Shown here: piece after piece, positions 13,133 to 14,028 of the stretch
How positions within the stretch are numbered: position 1 is the stretch's first letter
Layout of the letters: each line of letters begins with the position of its first letter
NCBI GenBank assembly: GCA_903929065.1
Contig: CAIYTJ010000101.1
Coordinates: forward strand, 1 to 14,028
DNA from: an uncultured Bacteroidales bacterium
GTDB taxonomy: Bacteria; Bacteroidota; Bacteroidia; Bacteroidales; Paludibacteraceae
Length of the DNA: 14,028 nt
Direction: 5' to 3'
Notes under the pieces: generated by a model
Databases searched by the model: none
Seen by the model: only the letters and a program-made list of their open reading frames with translations
What the model was told of the DNA's origin: nothing
Translations under genes and position numbers: made by a program

Positions 13133-14028
13133 ATGAATTCAAAATTAATCCTTTTAGTTATTGCTTGCTTTATGCTTTTTGGTGTTCAAGTCATTGCACA
13201 GAAATCACCCCATGGCGATAAATTCAAAATGGAATGTACCGTTTGTCACGTAACCAAAAGCTGGACTAAAATCAAACCGGATGGTTTTAATCACAATAAA
13301 ACCAATTTTCCACTCAAAGGACAACACAGTGCAGTATATTGTAAAAAATGCCATCCTACACTTGTTTTTGAAAATAAAATCCCAAGGGAATGTGTGGCCT
13401 GCCATACCGATATTCATGAAGGAACAGTTGGAAAAGATTGCGGTCGATGTCATAATCAGAATGAATGGTTTGTAAAAAACATAAAACAAATTCATCAGCA
13501 AGCCGGTTTCGCATTGATTGGCGAACACGCTGCTGCCGATTGCAACCGGTGCCACACATTGGCTTCGCTGCTTCGGTTCAATAATATCCGAAACGATTGT
13601 TATTCATGCCATCAAAATGAATATTTAAAGACAATAAGTCCGAATCATATTACTGCCGGTTTAGGGATTGACTGTCAGCGCTGTCATAATATGGCCGGAC
13701 AAACATGGCGTTCAATTGGTCACGGATTCGATCATGGACGTTTTCCATTGGTGGGTGCACATAATATTCAGTGCGACCTTTGTCATTTCAACAATGATTT
13801 TGTTACAAAACTTTCAACCGAATGCAGTACTTGTCATGATCCCGGTCCGGCAAATACTTCTAAACCGGCTCATACTGGTAGATTCAAGTTCTTTGCCTGT
13901 TCCGATTGCCATAACACCGTCGCATGGACCTCAATTAAGTTCCCAAAACACGATCTTTACGGAAGAATTTACTCGGGAACGCATAAAGGAAAATGGTCAT
14001 CGTGCAGTGATTGTCACCAAAATGACAT
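13133..14028 (+). CDS. Exported multiheme cytochrome c (partial, runs off the window)
   Basis: This is an open frame of 298 codons without stop at the right edge. The signal peptide MNSKLILLVIACFMLFGVQVIA is probably cleaved A22|Q23. Eleven CXXCH heme motifs are seen at residues 35, 70, 87, 103, 137, 156, 181, 214, 231, 256 and 291. A recurring pre-heme pattern, FxH-x3-FPLxGxH-x4-CxxCH (near 52-74, 119-141 and 199-218), supplies extra histidines as probable distal heme ligands. This pattern is known from periplasmic multiheme cytochromes of the c3/c7-like type. No membrane anchor is visible in the part present. It lies 172 bp after the DUF2271-type lipoprotein gene on the same strand. The likely job is electron transfer in the periplasm or outer membrane; partner and terminal acceptor are unknown. 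The start ATG at 13133 is the only one giving a signal peptide. Confidence 0.93.
   Translation, partial: MNSKLILLVIACFMLFGVQVIAQKSPHGDKFKMECTVCHVTKSWTKIKPDGFNHNKTNFPLKGQHSAVYCKKCHPTLVFENKIPRECVACHTDIHEGTVGKDCGRCHNQNEWFVKNIKQIHQQAGFALIGEHAAADCNRCHTLASLLRFNNIRNDCYSCHQNEYLKTISPNHITAGLGIDCQRCHNMAGQTWRSIGHGFDHGRFPLVGAHNIQCDLCHFNNDFVTKLSTECSTCHDPGPANTSKPAHTGRFKFFACSDCHNTVAWTSIKFPKHDLYGRIYSGTHKGKWSSCSDCHQND

Noticed and set aside
13205..13559. Minus-strand open frames opposite the cytochrome gene
   Set aside because: The plus strand encodes a signal peptide and regular CXXCH motifs, which explains the region fully.

Overview
The window looks like chromosomal DNA of a Bacteroidota bacterium, probably an anaerobic or facultative one. 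This rests on three things: Bacteroidota-type promoters (TTTG, 19-20 nt, TAnnTTTG) before rpsF and the DUF2314 gene; lipoprotein and A|Q signal peptides; and the rpsF-rpsR-rplI layout with typical Bacteroidota protein sequences. No organism name can be given from the sequence alone.

Layout. 1-1410: a hairpin and a possible dispersed repeat, then the ribosomal operon rpsF-rpsR-rplI (bS6, bS18, bL9), ending at a strong terminator. 1434-2144: a convergent pirin-family gene. 2145-2708: a gene-free stretch with several dyads, a good promoter and a leader of about 270 nt. 2709-9634: seven same-strand genes, hdrC-hdrB-hdrA then flxD-flxC-flxB-flxA, ending at a 13-bp terminator. Every cysteine motif for the Fe-S clusters is intact. 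They should encode a soluble cytoplasmic NAD(P)H dehydrogenase/heterodisulfide-reductase-like complex: FlxA takes NAD(P)H, FlxB/C/D carry electrons to HdrA, whose flavin is the likely bifurcation site, and HdrC passes electrons to the two CCG-type clusters of HdrB. The HdrB substrate is not revealed; no dsrC, alcohol dehydrogenase or hydrogenase gene is present.

The Hdr and Flx halves are separated by 317 bp holding a nine-unit array of exactly 21 bp per unit. Each unit carries an A4-A5 tract at the same phase, and the array reads open on the minus strand as a heptapeptide repeat.

9752-10255 (minus) is a small AT-rich DUF2314 lipoprotein gene with its own promoter. 10256-11235 is gene-free and holds a second, degenerate array (period 22-23 bp) made partly of covarying hairpins, plus an 18-bp perfect palindrome. 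11236-12960 encodes a lipoprotein with four Fn3-like repeats and a C-terminal DUF2271-like domain. From 13133 to the window end runs an exported multiheme cytochrome c, open at the edge, with 11 CXXCH motifs in 298 residues. These last two suggest extracytoplasmic electron transfer, separate from the cytoplasmic Hdr-Flx complex.
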